This document shows, piece by piece, positions 1-42,511 of a DNA stretch of 60,000 bases (position 1 is the stretch's first letter; every line of letters starts with the position of its first letter). A program made the position numbers and the translations under genes. The notes beneath the pieces were generated by a model. It saw nothing but the letters and a program-made list of their open reading frames with translations, did not search any database and was not told the DNA's origin. The DNA lies in assembly GCF_932526225.1 (NCBI RefSeq), contig NC_064045.1, positions 5,044,498 through 5,104,497 on the forward strand, read 5' to 3'. Origin of the DNA: Nematostella vectensis (taxonomy: Eukaryota; Cnidaria; Anthozoa; Actiniaria; Edwardsiidae).

Positions 1-3000
1 TAGGAACACATTGTGAAGTTTAAGTGTTTGACAGGAGCACATTGTGAAGGTGGAGTGTTCCACAGGAGCACATTGTGAAGGTGGAGTGTTCCACAGGAAC
101 ACATTGTGGGTTTAAGTGTTTGGACAGGAGCACATTGTGAAGGTGGAGTGTTTTACAGGAACACATTGTGAGGTTTAAGTGTTTGGACAGGAGCACATTG
201 TGAAGGTGGAGTGTTCCACAGGAACACATTGTGAGGTTTAAGTGTTTGGACAGGAGCACATTGTGAAGGTGGAGTGTTCCACAGGAGCACATTGTGAAGG
301 TGGAGTGTTCCACAGGAGCACATTGTAAAGGTGGAGTGTTCAACAGGAACACTTTGTGAATTTTAAGTGTTTGGACAGGAGCACTTTGTAAAAGTGGAGT
401 TTTCCACAGGAACACATTGTAAAGGTGAAGTGTTTGGAGAGGAGCACATTGTGAAGGTGAAGTGTTCTACAGGAACACATTGTGAAGTTTTAATGTTTGG
501 ACAGGAGCACATTGTGAAGGTGGAGTGTTTCACCGGAACACATTGTAAGGTTCAAGTGTTTGGACAGGAGCACATTGTGAAGGTGGAAGGTTTAACAGGA
601 ACACATTGTGAAGTTTAAGTGTTTGGACAGGAGCACATTGTAAACCACAGGAACACATTGTGAAGTTTAAGTGTTTGGACAGGAGCACTTTGTAAAAGTG
701 GAGTTTTCCACAGGAACACATTGTGAGGTTTAAGTGTTTGGACAGGAGCACATTGTGAAGGTGGAGTGTTCCACAGGAACACATTGTGAAGGTGGAGTGT
801 TCCACAGGAACACATTGTAAGGTTTAAGTGTTTGGACAGGAGCACTTTGTAAAAGTGGAGTTTTCTACAGGAACACATTGTGAGGTTTAAGTGTTTGGAC
901 AGGAGCACATTGTGAAGGTGGAGTGTTCTACAGGAACACATTGTAAGGTTTAAGTGTTTGGACAGGAGCACATTGTGAAGGTGGAGTGTTTCACAGGAAC
1001 ACATTGTAAGGTTTAAGTGTTTGGACAGGAGCACATTGTGAAGGTGAAGTGTTCTACAGGAACACATTGTAAAGTTTTAGTGTTTGGACAGGAGCACATT
1101 GTGAAGGTGGGGTGTTCTACAGGAACACATTGTGAGGTTTAAGTGTTTGGACAGGAGCACATTGTGAAGGTGGAGTGTTCCACAGGAACACATTGTAAGT
1201 TTAAGTGTTTCGACAGGAGCACATTGTGAAGGTGGAGTGTTCCACATGAACACATTGTGAAGTTTAAATGTTTGGACAGGAGCACATTGTGAAGGTGGTG
1301 TTCCACAGGAGCACATTGTAAAGGTGGAGTGTTCCACAGGAACACATTGTGAAGGTGGAGTGTTCCACAGGAACACATTGTGAAGTTTAAGTGTTTGGAC
1401 AGGAACACATTGTGAAGTTTAAGTGTTTGGACAGGAGCACATTGTAAAGGAGAAGTGTTCCAAAGGAGCACATTGTAAAGGTGGAGTGTTCCACAGGAAC
1501 ACATTGTGAGGTTTAAGTATTTGGACAGGAGCACATTGTGAAGATGGAGTGTTCCACAGGAACACATTGTGAAGTTTAAATGTTTGGACAGGAGCACATT
1601 GTGAAGGTGGAGTGTTCCACAGGAGCACATTGTAAAGGTGGAGTGTTCCACAGGAACACATTGTGAGGTTTAAGTATTTGGACAGGAGCACATTGTGAAG
1701 ATGGAGTGTTCCACAGGAACACATTGTGAAGTTTAAATGTTTGGACAGGAGCACATTGTGAAGGCGGAGTGTTCCACAGGAGCACATTGTAAAGGTGGAG
1801 TGTTCCACAGGAACACATTGTGAAGTTTAAGTTTTTGGACAGGAGCACATTGTAAAGGTGGAATGTTTCACAGGAACACATTGTGAATATTAAGTGTTTG
1901 GACAGGAGCACATTGTGACGATGAAGTGTTCCACAGGAGCACATTGTGAAGGTGGAGTGTTCCATAGGAACACATTGTGAAGTTTAAGTGTTTGACAGGA
2001 GCACATTGTGAAGGTGGAGTGTTCCACAGGAGCACATTGTGAAGGTGGAGTGTTCCACAGGAACACATTGTGGGTTTAAGTGTTTGGACAGGAGCACATT
2101 GTGAAGGTGGAGTGTTTTACAGGAACACATTGTGAGGTTTAAGTGTTTGGACAGGAGCTTATTGTGAAGGTGGAGTGTTCCACAGGAACACATTGTGAGG
2201 TTTAAGTGTTTGGACAGGAGCACATTGTGAAGGTGGAGTGTTCCACAGGAGCACATTGTGAAGGTGGAGTGTTCCACAAGAGCACTAAGAGCACATTGTA
2301 AAGGTGGAGTGTTCAACAGGAACACTTTGTGAATTTTAAGTGTTTGGACAGGAGCACTTTGTAAAAGTGGAGTTTTCCACAGGAACACATTGTAAAGGTG
2401 AAGTGTTTGGACAGGAGCACATTGTGAAGGTGGAGTGTTTCACAGGAACACATTGTAAGGTTTAAGTGTTTGGACAGGAGCACATTGTGAAGGTGGAAGG
2501 TTTAACAGGAACACATTGTGAAGTTTAAGTGTTTGGACAGGAGCACATTGTAAACCACAGGAACACATTGTGAAGTTTAAGTGTTTGGACAGGAGCACTT
2601 TGTAAAAGTGGAGTTTTCCACAGGAACACATTGTGAGGTTTAAGTGTTTGGACAGGAGCACATTGTGAAGGTGGAGTGTTCCACAGGAACACATTGTGAA
2701 GGTGGAGTGTTCCACAGGAACACATTGTAAGGTTTAAGTGTTTGGACAGGAGCACTTTGTAAAAGTGGAGTTTTCTACAGGAACACATTGTGAGGTTTAA
2801 GTGTTTGGACAGGAGCACATTGTGAAGGTGGAGTGTTCTACAGGAACACATTGTAAGGTTTAAGTGTTTGGACAGGAGCACATTGTGAAGGTGGAGTGTT
2901 TCACAGGAACACATTGTAAGGTTTAAGTGTTTGGACAGGAGCACATTGTGAAGGTGAAGTGTTCTACAGGAACACATTGTAAAGTTTTAGTGTTTGGACA

Positions 3001-6000
3001 GGAGCACATTGTGAAGGTGGGGTGTTCTACAGGAACACATTGTGAGGTTTAAGTGTTTGGACAGGAGCACATTGTGAAGGTGGAGTGTTCCACAGGAACA
3101 CATTGTAAGTTTAAGTGTTTCGACAGGAGCACATTGTGAAGGTGGAGTGTTCCACATGAACACATTGTGAAGTTTAAATGTTTGGACAGGAGCACATTGT
3201 GAAGGTGGTGTTCCACAGGAGCACATTGTAAAGGTGGCGTGTTCCACAGGAACACATTGTGAAGGTGGAGTGTTCCACAGGAACACATTGTGAAGTTTAA
3301 GTGTTTGGACAGGAACACATTGTGAAGTTTAAGTGTTTGGACAGGAGCACATTGTAAAGGAGAAGTGTTCCAATGGAGCACATTGTAAAGGTGGAGTGTT
3401 CCACAGGAACACATTGTGAGGTTTAAGTATTTGGACAGGAGCACATTGTGAAGATGGAGTGTTCCACAGGAACACATTGTGAAGTTTAAATGTTTGGACA
3501 GGAGCACATTGTGAAGGTGGAGTGTTCCACAGGAGCACATTGTAAAGGTGGAGTGTTCCACAGGAACACATTGTGAGGTTTAAGTATTTGGACAGGAGCA
3601 CATTGTGAAGATGGAGTGTTCCACAGGAACACATTGTGAAGTTTAAATGTTTGGACAGGAGCACATTGTGAAGGCGGAGTGTTCCACAGGAACACGTTGT
3701 GAAGTTTAAGTGTTTGGACAGGAGAACATTGTGAAGTTTAAGTGTTTGGACAGGAGCACAATGTGAAGGTGGCGTGTTCCACAGGAACACATTGTGAAGT
3801 TTAAGTTTTTGGACAGGAGCACATTGTAAAGGTGGAATGTTTCACAGGAACACATTGTGAATATTAAGTGTTTGGACAGGAGCACATTGTGACGATGAAG
3901 TGTTCCACAGGAGCACATTGTGAAGGTGGAGTGTTCCATAGGAACACATTGTGAAGTTTAAGTGTTTGACAGGAGCACATTGTGAAGGTGGAGTGTTCCA
4001 CAGGAGCACATTGTGAAGGTGGAGTGTTCCACAGGAACACATTGTGGGTTTAAGTGTTTGGACAGGAGCACATTGTGAAGGTGGAGTGTTTTACAGGAAC
4101 ACATTGTGAGGTTTAAGTGTTTGGACAGGAGCTTATTGTGAAGGTGGAGTGTTCCACAGGAACACATTGTGAGGTTTAAGTGTTTGGACAGGAGCACATT
4201 GTGAAGGTGGAGTGTTCCACAGGAGCACATTGTGAAGGTGGAGTGTTCCACAAGAGCACATTGTAAAGGTGGAGTGTTCAACAGGAACACTTTGTGAATT
4301 TTAAGTGTTTGGACAGGAGCACTTTGTAAAAGTGGAGTTTTCCACAGGAACACATTGTAAAGGTGAAGTGTTTGGACAGGAGCACATTGTGAAGGTGGAG
4401 TGTTTCACAGGAACACATTGTAAGGTTTAAGTGTTTGGACAGGAGCACATTGTGAAGGTGGAAGGTTTAACAGGAACACATTGTGAAGTTTAAGTGTTTG
4501 GACAGGAGCACATTGTAAACCACAGGAACACATTGTGAAGTTTAAGTGTTTGGACAGGAGCACTTTGTAAAAGTGGAGTTTTCCACAGGAACACATTGTG
4601 AGGTTTAAGTGTTTGGACAGGAGCACATTGTGAAGGTGGAGTGTTCCACAGGAACACATTGTGAAGGTGGAGTGTTCCACAGGAACACATTGTAAGGTTT
4701 AAGTGTTTGGACAGGAGCACTTTGTAAAAGTGGAGTTTTCTACAGGAACACATTTTGAGGTTTAAGTGTTTGGACAGGAGCACATTGTGAAGGTGGAGTG
4801 TTCTACAGGAACACATTGTAAGGTTTAAGTGTTTGGACAGGAGCACATTGTGAAGGTGGAGTGTTTCACAGGAACACATTGTAAGGTTTAAGTGTTTGGA
4901 CAGGAGCACATTGTGAAGGTAAAGTGTTCTACAGGAACACATTGTGAAGTTTTAGTGTTTGGACAGGAGCACATTGTGAAGGTGGGGTGTTCTACTGGAA
5001 CACATTGTGAGGTTTAAGTGTTTGGACAGGAGCACATTGTGAAGGTGGAGTGTTCCACAGGAACACATTGTAAGTTTAAGTGTTTCGACAGGAGCACATT
5101 GTGAAGGTGGAGTGTTCCACATGAACACATTGTGAAGTTTAAATGTTTGGACAGGAGCACATTGTGAAGGTGGTGTTCCACAGGAGCACATTGTAAAGAT
5201 GGAGTGTTCCACAGGAACACATTGTGAAGTTTAAGTTTTTGGACAGGAGCACATTGTAAAGGTGGAATGTTTCACAGGAACACATTGTGAATATTAAGTG
5301 TTTGGACAGGAGCACATTGTGACGATGAAGTGTTCCACAGGAGCACATTGTGAATATTAAGTGTTTGGACAGGAGCACATTGTGACGATGAAGTGTTCCA
5401 CAGGAGCACATTGTGAAGGTGGAGTGTTCCATAGGAACACATTGTGAAGTTTAAGTGTTTGGACAGGAGCACATTGTGAAGGTGGAGTGTTCCACAGGAG
5501 CACATTGTGAAGGTGGAGTGTTCCACAGGAACACATTGTGAAGTTTAAGTGTTTGGACAAGAGCACATTGTGAAGGTGGAGTGTTCTACAGGAACACATT
5601 GTGAGGTTTAAGTGTTTGGACAGGAGCACATTGTGAAGGTGGAGTGTTCCACAGGAATACATTGTAAGGTTTAAGTGTTTGTACAGGAGCACATTGTGAA
5701 GGTGGAGTGTTCAACAGGAACACATTGTGAAGTTTAAGTGTTTGGACAGGAGCACATTGTAAACCACAGGAACACATTGTGAAGTTTAAGTGTTTGGACA
5801 GGAGCACTTTGTAAAAGTGGAGTTTTCCACAGGAACACATTGTAAAGGTGAAGTGTTTGGACAGGAGCACATTGTGAAGGTGAAGTGTTCTACAGGAACA
5901 CATTGTGAAGTTTTAATGTTTGGACAGGAGCACATTGTGAAGGTGGAGTGTTCTACAGGAACACATTGTGAGGTTTAAGTGTTTGGACAGGAGCACATTG

Positions 6001-8190
6001 TGAAGGTGGATTGTTCCACAGGAACACATTGTAAGTTTAAGTGTTTCGACAGGAGCACATTGTGAAGGTGGAGTGTTCCACCGGAACACATTGTGAGGTT
6101 TAAGTGTTTGGACAGGAGCACATTGTGAAGGTGGAGTGTTCCACAGAAACACATTGTGAGGTTTAAGTGTTTGGACAGGAGCACATTGTGAAGGTGGAGT
6201 GTTCCACAGGAGCACATTGTGAAGGTGGAGTGTTCCACAGGAGCACATTGTAAAGGTGGAGTGTTTCACAGGAACACATTGTGAGGTTTAAGTGTTTAGA
6301 CAGGAGCACATTGTGAAGGTGGAGTGTTCCACAGGAGCACATTGTAAAGGTGGAGTGTTCCACAGGAACACATTGTGAATTTTAAGTGTTTGGACAGGAG
6401 CACTTTGTAAAAGTGGAGTTTTCCACAGGAACACATTGTAAAGGTGAAGTGTTTGTACAGGAGCACATTGTGAAGGTGAAGTGTTCAACAGGAACACATT
6501 GTGAAGTTTAAGTGTTTGGACAGGAGCACATTGTGAAGGTGGAGTGTTTCACAGGAATACATTGTAAGGTTTAAGTGTTTGTACAGGAGCACATTGTGAA
6601 GGTGGAGTGTTCAACAGGAACACATTGTGAAGTTTAAGTGTTTGGACAGGAGCACATTGTAAACCACAGGAACACATTGTGAAGTTTAAGTGTTTGGACA
6701 GGAGCACTTTGTAAAAGTGGAGTTTTCCACAGGAACACATTGTAAAGGTGAAGTGTTTGGAGAGGAGCACATTGTGAAGGTAAAGTGTTCTACAGGAACA
6801 CATTGTGAAGTTTTAATGTTTGGACAGGAGCACATTGTGAAGGTGGAGTGTTCTACAGGAACACATTGTGAGGTTTAAGTGTTTGGACAGGAGCACATTG
6901 TGAAGGTGGATTGTTCCACAGGAACACATTGTAAGTTTAAGTGTTTCGACAGGAGCACATTGTGAAGGTGGAGTGTTCCACCGGAACACATTGTGAGGTT
7001 TAAGTGTTTGGACAGGAGCACATTGTGAAGGTGGAGTGTTCCACAGGAACACATTGTGAAGGTGGAGTGTTCCACAGGAACACATTGTGAAGTTTAAGTT
7101 TTTGGACAGGAGCACATTGTGAAGGTGGAGTGTTCCACAGGAACACATTGTGAAGTTTAAGTGTTTGGACAGGAGCACATTGTAAAGGTGGAGTGTTCAC
7201 AGGAAAACATTGTAAAGGTGAAGTGTTAAACAGGAGCACATTGTGAAGGTAGAGTGTTTCACAGGAACACATTGTGAGGTTTAAGTGTTTGGACAGGAGC
7301 ACATTGTTAAGGTGGAGTGTTCCACAGGAACACATTGTGAAGTTTAAGTGTTTGGACATGAGTACATTGTGAAGGTGGAGTGTTCCACAGGAACACATTG
7401 TGAAGAAGAAGTGGTCCACAGGAGCACATTGTGAATATTAAGTGTTTGGACAGGAGCACATTGTGAAGATGGAGTGTTCCGCAAGAACACATTGTGAAGT
7501 TTAAGTGTTTGGACAAGAGCACATTGTAAAGGTCGAGTCTTCCACAGGAACACATTGTGAGGTTTAAGTGTTTGGACAGGAGCACATTGTAAAGGTCGAG
7601 TGTTACACAGGAACACATTGTGAGGTTTAAGTGTTTGGACAGGAGCACATTGTAAAGGTCGAGTGTTCCACAGGAACACATTGTGAGGTTAAAGTGTTTG
7701 GACAGGAGCACATTGTGAATATTAAGTGTTTTGACAGGAGCACATTGTGAAGGTGGAGTGTTCTACAGGAACACATTGTGAAGTTTGAGTGTTTCACAGG
7801 AGCACATTGTGAAGGTGGAGTGTTTCACAGGAACACATTGTGAGGTTTAAGTGTTTGGACAGGAGCACATTGTGAAGGTGGAGTGTTTCACAGGAACACA
7901 TTGTGAAGATGAAGTGTTCCACAGGAGCACATTGTGAATATTAAGTGTTTGGACTGGAGCACATTGTGAAGGTGGAGTGTTTCACAGGAACACATTGTGA
8001 AGATAAAGTGTTCCACAGTAGCACATTGTGAATATTAAGTGTTTGGACAGGAGCACATTGTAAAGGTCGAGTGTTCCACAGGAACACATTGTGAGGTTTA
8101 AGTGTTTGGACAGGAGCACATTGTGAAGTTTTAGTGTTTACAAGAGAACACATTGTAATAGTCAAGTGTTTTACAGAAATAGAAACTACA
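1..8190. repeat. 8.2 kb minisatellite with ~1.97 kb higher-order repeat
   Basis: The array is built from alternating ~31-32 bp monomers, one class carrying 'aggagcacattgtgaaggtg' and the other 'aggaacacattgtgaagttt', with point variants. A longer period is visible: the variant junction 'ccataggaac' followed by the rare short form 'gtgtttgacagg' recurs near 1965 and 3939 and matches the window start, giving a unit of about 1.97 kb. The third unit is shorter and rearranged. The array breaks down at about 8160-8190 and its left edge lies outside the window. Antisense open frames of 60-170 codons arise only because few monomer phases hold stops; they are not genes. It may lie in an intron of the fibrinogen-related gene that follows. 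Confidence 0.97.
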
Positions 8191-8396
8191 TTTCAACACA
8201 GTCATGTAGCAGCCCGCACGTAAGGCCTAACAGGATTGGTTAGATTACCTTATTGTTCTATTGTATTCCCGATCTATTGGTTTGTTTCTCATTGTTTTGT
8301 CTGTGGTGTATCAATCCAATCAGGTGAAATCTTCTGAGAGCTGCTACCCGACCCTTTCATCAAATTACATTTCAATATATATCATTGTGTCCCTAG

Positions 8397-10878
<2,482 letters not shown>

Positions 10879-11009
10879 ATAATGGGATATATAATTGCGA
10901 CGACAAGGGAACAGACGGAGATTCCTGGGCGATATATATCTGCTAATGGCCTTTATATGTTTTCACAGGGACTAAGAGAAAACCACATTTTCCCGCGGCT
11001 CGAGGGCTC

Positions 11010-11890
11010 TTTTAGAAGGACTTAAATCATGCACAAAATATAAAGATGGTCGGGTGAGGCGTTTATACAGAGGAGGGGCTTATTTAAATGTCCGTTTAAT
11101 CTCTACGCCCCTGTAGAAGGACTCAAATCATGCACAAAATATGAAGGTTGTTTATGAATGAAAAAAAAAAGACACGCTAAAATAAAAACAGCAATGCCAG
11201 AAAACGATTTTACATCTTTATTACCACCAACATCACCACAACCTACATATAAATATTTGCTGAGCTACTAAAACACAGCTTTCTACTTATTTGCCCTATA
11301 TTAGAAATATCTTCAAAATGTATTCCTCAGCATTATGCGAATGATTGTAACTCAACATACGTTACAGGTTGGAACATTTGCACAAATTATATAGTTTTCT
11401 GTTTGATTAATGAGGGTTTTCATTTTCATCGGAAACTCCGACATCTTCCCGTCTTTTTTACACTTCCTCTCCTATAAGCCCCTCCACACACCCTAAAAGC
11501 GTTCCCTTATCCAAAGCGTGAAAATGCATGCTAAACATCAGCATCTCATTATTTTATGAGTGGGCGCTTATTCAGGTAGGGGACTTAGAGGAGGGCCTTA
11601 TTTCAATGTCCGTTTTATCTCTAGAAGAAAAAGTGCCTAACAAGTTTATACAGAGGAAGGGGCTATTTAGTCAGTTTCATTTCTGATGAGAAAGTGCCTT
11701 TAGCAAGGTGAAGGGGGGCGGGGTAAAAATCCTTCCAGAACCATATCAAAACATGCTTTAAGTAACAAAATGTAGTGGCATGTAGTCAGGTATTGTTACA
11801 AATATTCATCGAAGTCATCACCGAAGTCTTTTACGTGCAACATGTTTAGGCGAGGCGCTTATTCGAGGGGGGCGTTTATTCAAGCAACTA
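11010..11890. repeat. Diverged dispersed/tandem repeat (gcgcttatt family)
   Basis: Related segments recur at 11016-11095, 11113-11150, 11565-11680 and 11849-11885. They share 'aggcgtttatacagaggag'-like and 'cttatttaaatgtccgttt'-like strings, and 'aatcatgcacaaaatat' occurs twice about 100 bp apart. The copies look like fragments of one interspersed element. No coding frame is visible. Confidence 0.45.
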
Positions 11891-12413
11891 CAGACGTGTT
11901 TAAATGTATTACTGTCAAATCCTTTGTATCGCGACGCCGCATTTTCAAAACATCGATTTGTTTTTGTCTTTTGTGGATTTTCTGTTCCGCTAGTCAAATT
12001 ATTCTAAGCCAATCAGATTCTTGCCATCTCCCGCCTAGTGCAGTTGCCTGGCTTTCTGTCGCGACACTGTCTGGTTTTCGTCCAGGGGATAGCCAGGGAA
12101 GTGCACAAAGCGAGACTCTGATTGGCTCAGAATGGTTTTACTGACGGAACAAAAAACCAAAACAAATCGTGTTTTGAAAACGCGGGTCGCGATACAACGG
12201 ATTCGACAGTAGCCTACCTTTTACTGACCGCCTATATCATGCAATGTAATATCTGCGCCTCCAAAGCGAGGTTATTTTTAACAAGGGGAAACCGGACACC
12301 CAAGGTTACCTTCTCCTCTCTTTTCCCCTCCCCTCCCCTTCCCCTCCTTAATCTCCTCCCTCCCCTCCCCTCCCTGACTTATTTGTTTGTCTAGGGGCCT
12401 ATATGACAAGGAA

Positions 12414-12618
12414 GTACTTGTGTTGGCGCCAGTAAGCGCATATTAAGCGCTGAAACAATATTAAAAGTTCAAGCTCAGTAATTACGACATTAATTATAAG
12501 TTTGTCCATCTTGTTAGTACTTGTGTTGGCGCCAGTAAGCGCATTTAAACGCTGAAACAATGTCAAAAGTTCACGCTCAGTAATTACGACATTAATTATT
12601 ATCTTGTCCATCTTGTTA
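12414..12618. repeat. Two-copy tandem duplication, unit ~103 bp
   Basis: Copy 1 is 12414-12516 and copy 2 is 12517-12618. Both start 'gtacttgtgttggcgccag' and end 'ttgtccatcttgtta', with roughly 90% identity by eye. Each unit holds a small imperfect palindrome around 'agcgcat...agcgct'. A more diverged relative appears near 12898-12950. Confidence 0.85.
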
Positions 12619-13376
12619 CACACTTAAAACACTGTCTCACTAAAAGCTAACAACACTGGTACCTTATTTCATTTTGACCGCAATCGTCATTAACAATCGG
12701 GTCTGTAAGCAATGTGAGTCTTCCCTATTAGAGGGCACTCGTTACCAGCTAGAAGCTTGAGAACCAAATAATTTTTTTTGTTATTATTGTCATACTACAC
12801 ACTGAAGCTGTTGAAACTCGACTCGCCATTGACAATCAGGCAATCAGCAGTGTATTTGGCTTGTCAATATTGCCCAAGTCGTTCAAGTTGACAAAGGTCT
12901 TATGTTGGCGGCATTGGGGGCATATTGCCCGCTAAAAATTTGTCTAAAGTTGACAAAACCCTTGACAGTACAAAAAACCTAATTATCAATATAGTGGTGG
13001 ATTGTCTTTAAAGAATGGCTATGCCTTTTTGACCCCAAACAAACACACGAATATAAATCAACAGAAGTCTGATCAAGTAAGTAATCGGAAACACTGACAT
13101 AAACAAATAGCTGTAATTTCAGATGGTAAATAACCACATAAGATCATATTTGAGAGGATACAATCTTCCGATTTGCTTTTGGTGAAGTTGACCACGCCTA
13201 AATCAGTTCTCCCATTACACTCATCATAACCTACCTCCCTTTTAATTAAATGGCGCGGCTTGAGCATATCCATTTTACCCCTTCCCCTTAATTAAGGGTC
13301 TAGGGTTAAAAATACTCAGTTTCGTCCCGGAGGAGTCTTGGTGCTGGTCTAGCGGAGAATCGCTCAGATCAAGAGG

Positions 13377-40160
<26,784 letters not shown>

Positions 40161-40281
40161 ATATTGATTAGCCTGGGCCAACACAAGAAATGAGCCAAGA
40201 CATCATGTAATCGTGTGAGATCGACGATCGACCCTTCTATTAGTACTCATTTGTAATGACTGGTTATAATACTTTAAAGAC

Positions 40282-40287
40282 AATAAA
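40282..40287 (+). promoter_or_regulatory. Polyadenylation signal of the multidomain gene
   Basis: Canonical AATAAA about 120 bp after the stop codon, followed by a second overlapping AAATAAAC. Position and spacing fit the 3' end of the 19-exon gene. Confidence 0.6.
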
Positions 40288-42511
40288 AATAAACTTGTAA
40301 CAAGTAGTCAATGGTGTTAAAGGAAGTGTGCTTAATAAAGCGCTCATTGGATGAGGGTATCGCGTGGTATACTAAAGAACATCACAACACAAATGTGTGT
40401 TTTTTGTCTGAAAAAAAAAAACAACTTGTGTTCTAAACAGACCCTTAACTTGGAAAGGAAAGGAAAAGATTTAATGGCCTATGCAGTTGTCGCATAACAT
40501 ATAATAGTAAGCGATTCGGTAACAGGGAACATTACTAGTGAAACTTACGCTTCAAAATAACGCTTTCAAATGCCATGTTCCTGTTTAAAAGGTAAACTCA
40601 CTTGCCAGTGTTCGCTGTCAGGCAAGTACCTGGGGAGGGGGGGGGTGCGCATCCATCCTATGGCCTTGACCTTGGCCTCCCCACTTAGTAAATCGGTACC
40701 CGCAAAAAAAGCCGTGTATCCAACCAAATACTCAGCGAGGGTGGCGTAAGGGGGTGCGAAAACAGCAAAACCGCACAGAAACCGCACAGAAAAACGCCAA
40801 AAAAACGTCAAAATAAGTCAATAACCGTAAACCGTGCAGTCGAGGGAAACCTCAATATCGCGGAATAAAATTCGAAAAACCGCGCCCTTATGACCCCCTC
40901 CTCAACCATGTAGGACACAATAAGTCTCGGCTTTTTCGCGAACTTCCATTTTCTGGCACATGGATGTTTTGATCAGTTCTTAATCTGTTAATAAAATCCC
41001 GACGAAAATATACTGTGGTATTAATTGTGAAAAATAATACAAAATAATTCAAACGCGAAGTTAGAATAATGATGAATCTGTAACTAACAGCTCCTTTGCA
41101 GTAACTCTTATTTATACTCGGTAAGAGCTGTTTCCCTTCAAGTACTGGATATGTTGCTTTTCTTGTTGTTTATAATTTGCCGCCAAAGGCTACAGCGCGC
41201 GCGAGTTTGAAAAAAAAAATCACGTGATTTCTTAGTGCAATTCGCCTATTACGCCAAAACTTTTTTGGGCATGAAGTCAAAACCGATGGTTTCAACATCT
41301 TATACAAATGACACAAAAGTGTATGTGGATTCTAAATGTTAGCTGCGGGGTCTCTCCCTATAAAATGACGGATTGTAAGATAATTTCAACCCACAAAATA
41401 CTTCAAGAAGCCCATTTTTTAATTCATACTAAAACTAAAAACATTTCCAAAACAAAGAGGTGGTAGGAATGGAGATGCAGTAAGCGTAAAAGGGATTCTG
41501 TCGTGACCGAAAACGATGGACTCGATTTTCGAGTTATAATTTAACACGACACACTGTTATATATGGTTTACTGCTGTAGCAAAACCTTTTGGAAATACAC
41601 TATAAAAAAGAAAAAAAAATACAATGAAATACATTGGACTACACTTGATGAACATTGAGAAACGTATAAAACTTATGCAGTTGCATCTCGAGTCCTCCCA
41701 CCTCACCGATTCCGGCTAATATCAGTTTTATTATATAAAAGCTTTGATTGGGTAAATCCGGGTAAGTCATTCGAGTGCTGATCACAGCGCTAAAGAGAGG
41801 GGGAGAGTGAGGTAAGTAAAGGGCCGTCTCTTAAAATGATGATAGTGTTACTGCGCTACACAGCTTCCATGGCTATAAAATACCGTACCAAAAGCACAGT
41901 TTCTTCATTCTGAAGGTCGGCTCCGTATATGCTATAAATATGTCATACGAAATTTTCAATACTAACTTTTCAAAATACAATCCAATTTATAATCGCGTTT
42001 TTCTTCAAATCTGTAGATGCTAGTTCTTATTGTTTTCTAAACACCCGCAAAAAGGTTTTGATATTTTCCTTAATTGTCTCCAGTTCGGCTTTAAGTAATA
42101 TTTTGCGGTCCCTATTCGAGAGAAATCTAAATGAATAGGGCCTCCTATGTCATCCACCGCTTTGCAGTCCATTTTCCAGTTCAGGAACTTCAACATACTC
42201 GATAAAAAGCAAAATATCCTAGCAATGCTTGTAGCGAAAGCTCAGTATTGTTCGAATTCAGAGTCCATTCCAATAATAAAAATCCTCTGAAAGTTCAATC
42301 CAAGAGCAAGATGTTCTGTGCAACAATTTTCAGACTGTTATCCAAAACTGTCTGTTATCTCAAAACTGTCTGACATTCAATGTTCAATCCAAATCCAACG
42401 TTAGCACATTCATCACAATACGACTTGGTATCACATAGCTTCCCTTATCTAAGCCGCAGTCCATTCCAATTCAAACAATTCTTTAAAAGACTAATATAAG
42501 CTTATATAAGC
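40288..42511. other. Intergenic DNA between convergent genes
   Basis: AT-rich, with G runs near 40634-40646. No exon is supported. The flanking genes end towards each other, so the region should hold both 3' UTRs. Confidence 0.5.

Larger units (their letters stand above)
10879..13376. other. Intergenic DNA between the fibrinogen-related and multidomain genes
   Basis: No supportable coding region. It contains dispersed repeat copies at 11010-11890 and a two-copy tandem duplication at 12414-12618. The proximal promoter of the 19-exon gene must lie at its right end; an AT-rich 'ttaaaaata' near 13304 is only a weak TATA candidate. Confidence 0.6.

Noticed and set aside
20-8165. Dozens of antisense frames with LHLHNVLLSKH repeats
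   Set aside because: Products of the minisatellite; frames shift between monomers and no gene signals occur.
8261-8396. Signal-peptide-like stretch before the fibrinogen exon a
   Set aside because: It would have to start at TTG, has no ATG in frame, and looks like intron with a pyrimidine tract.
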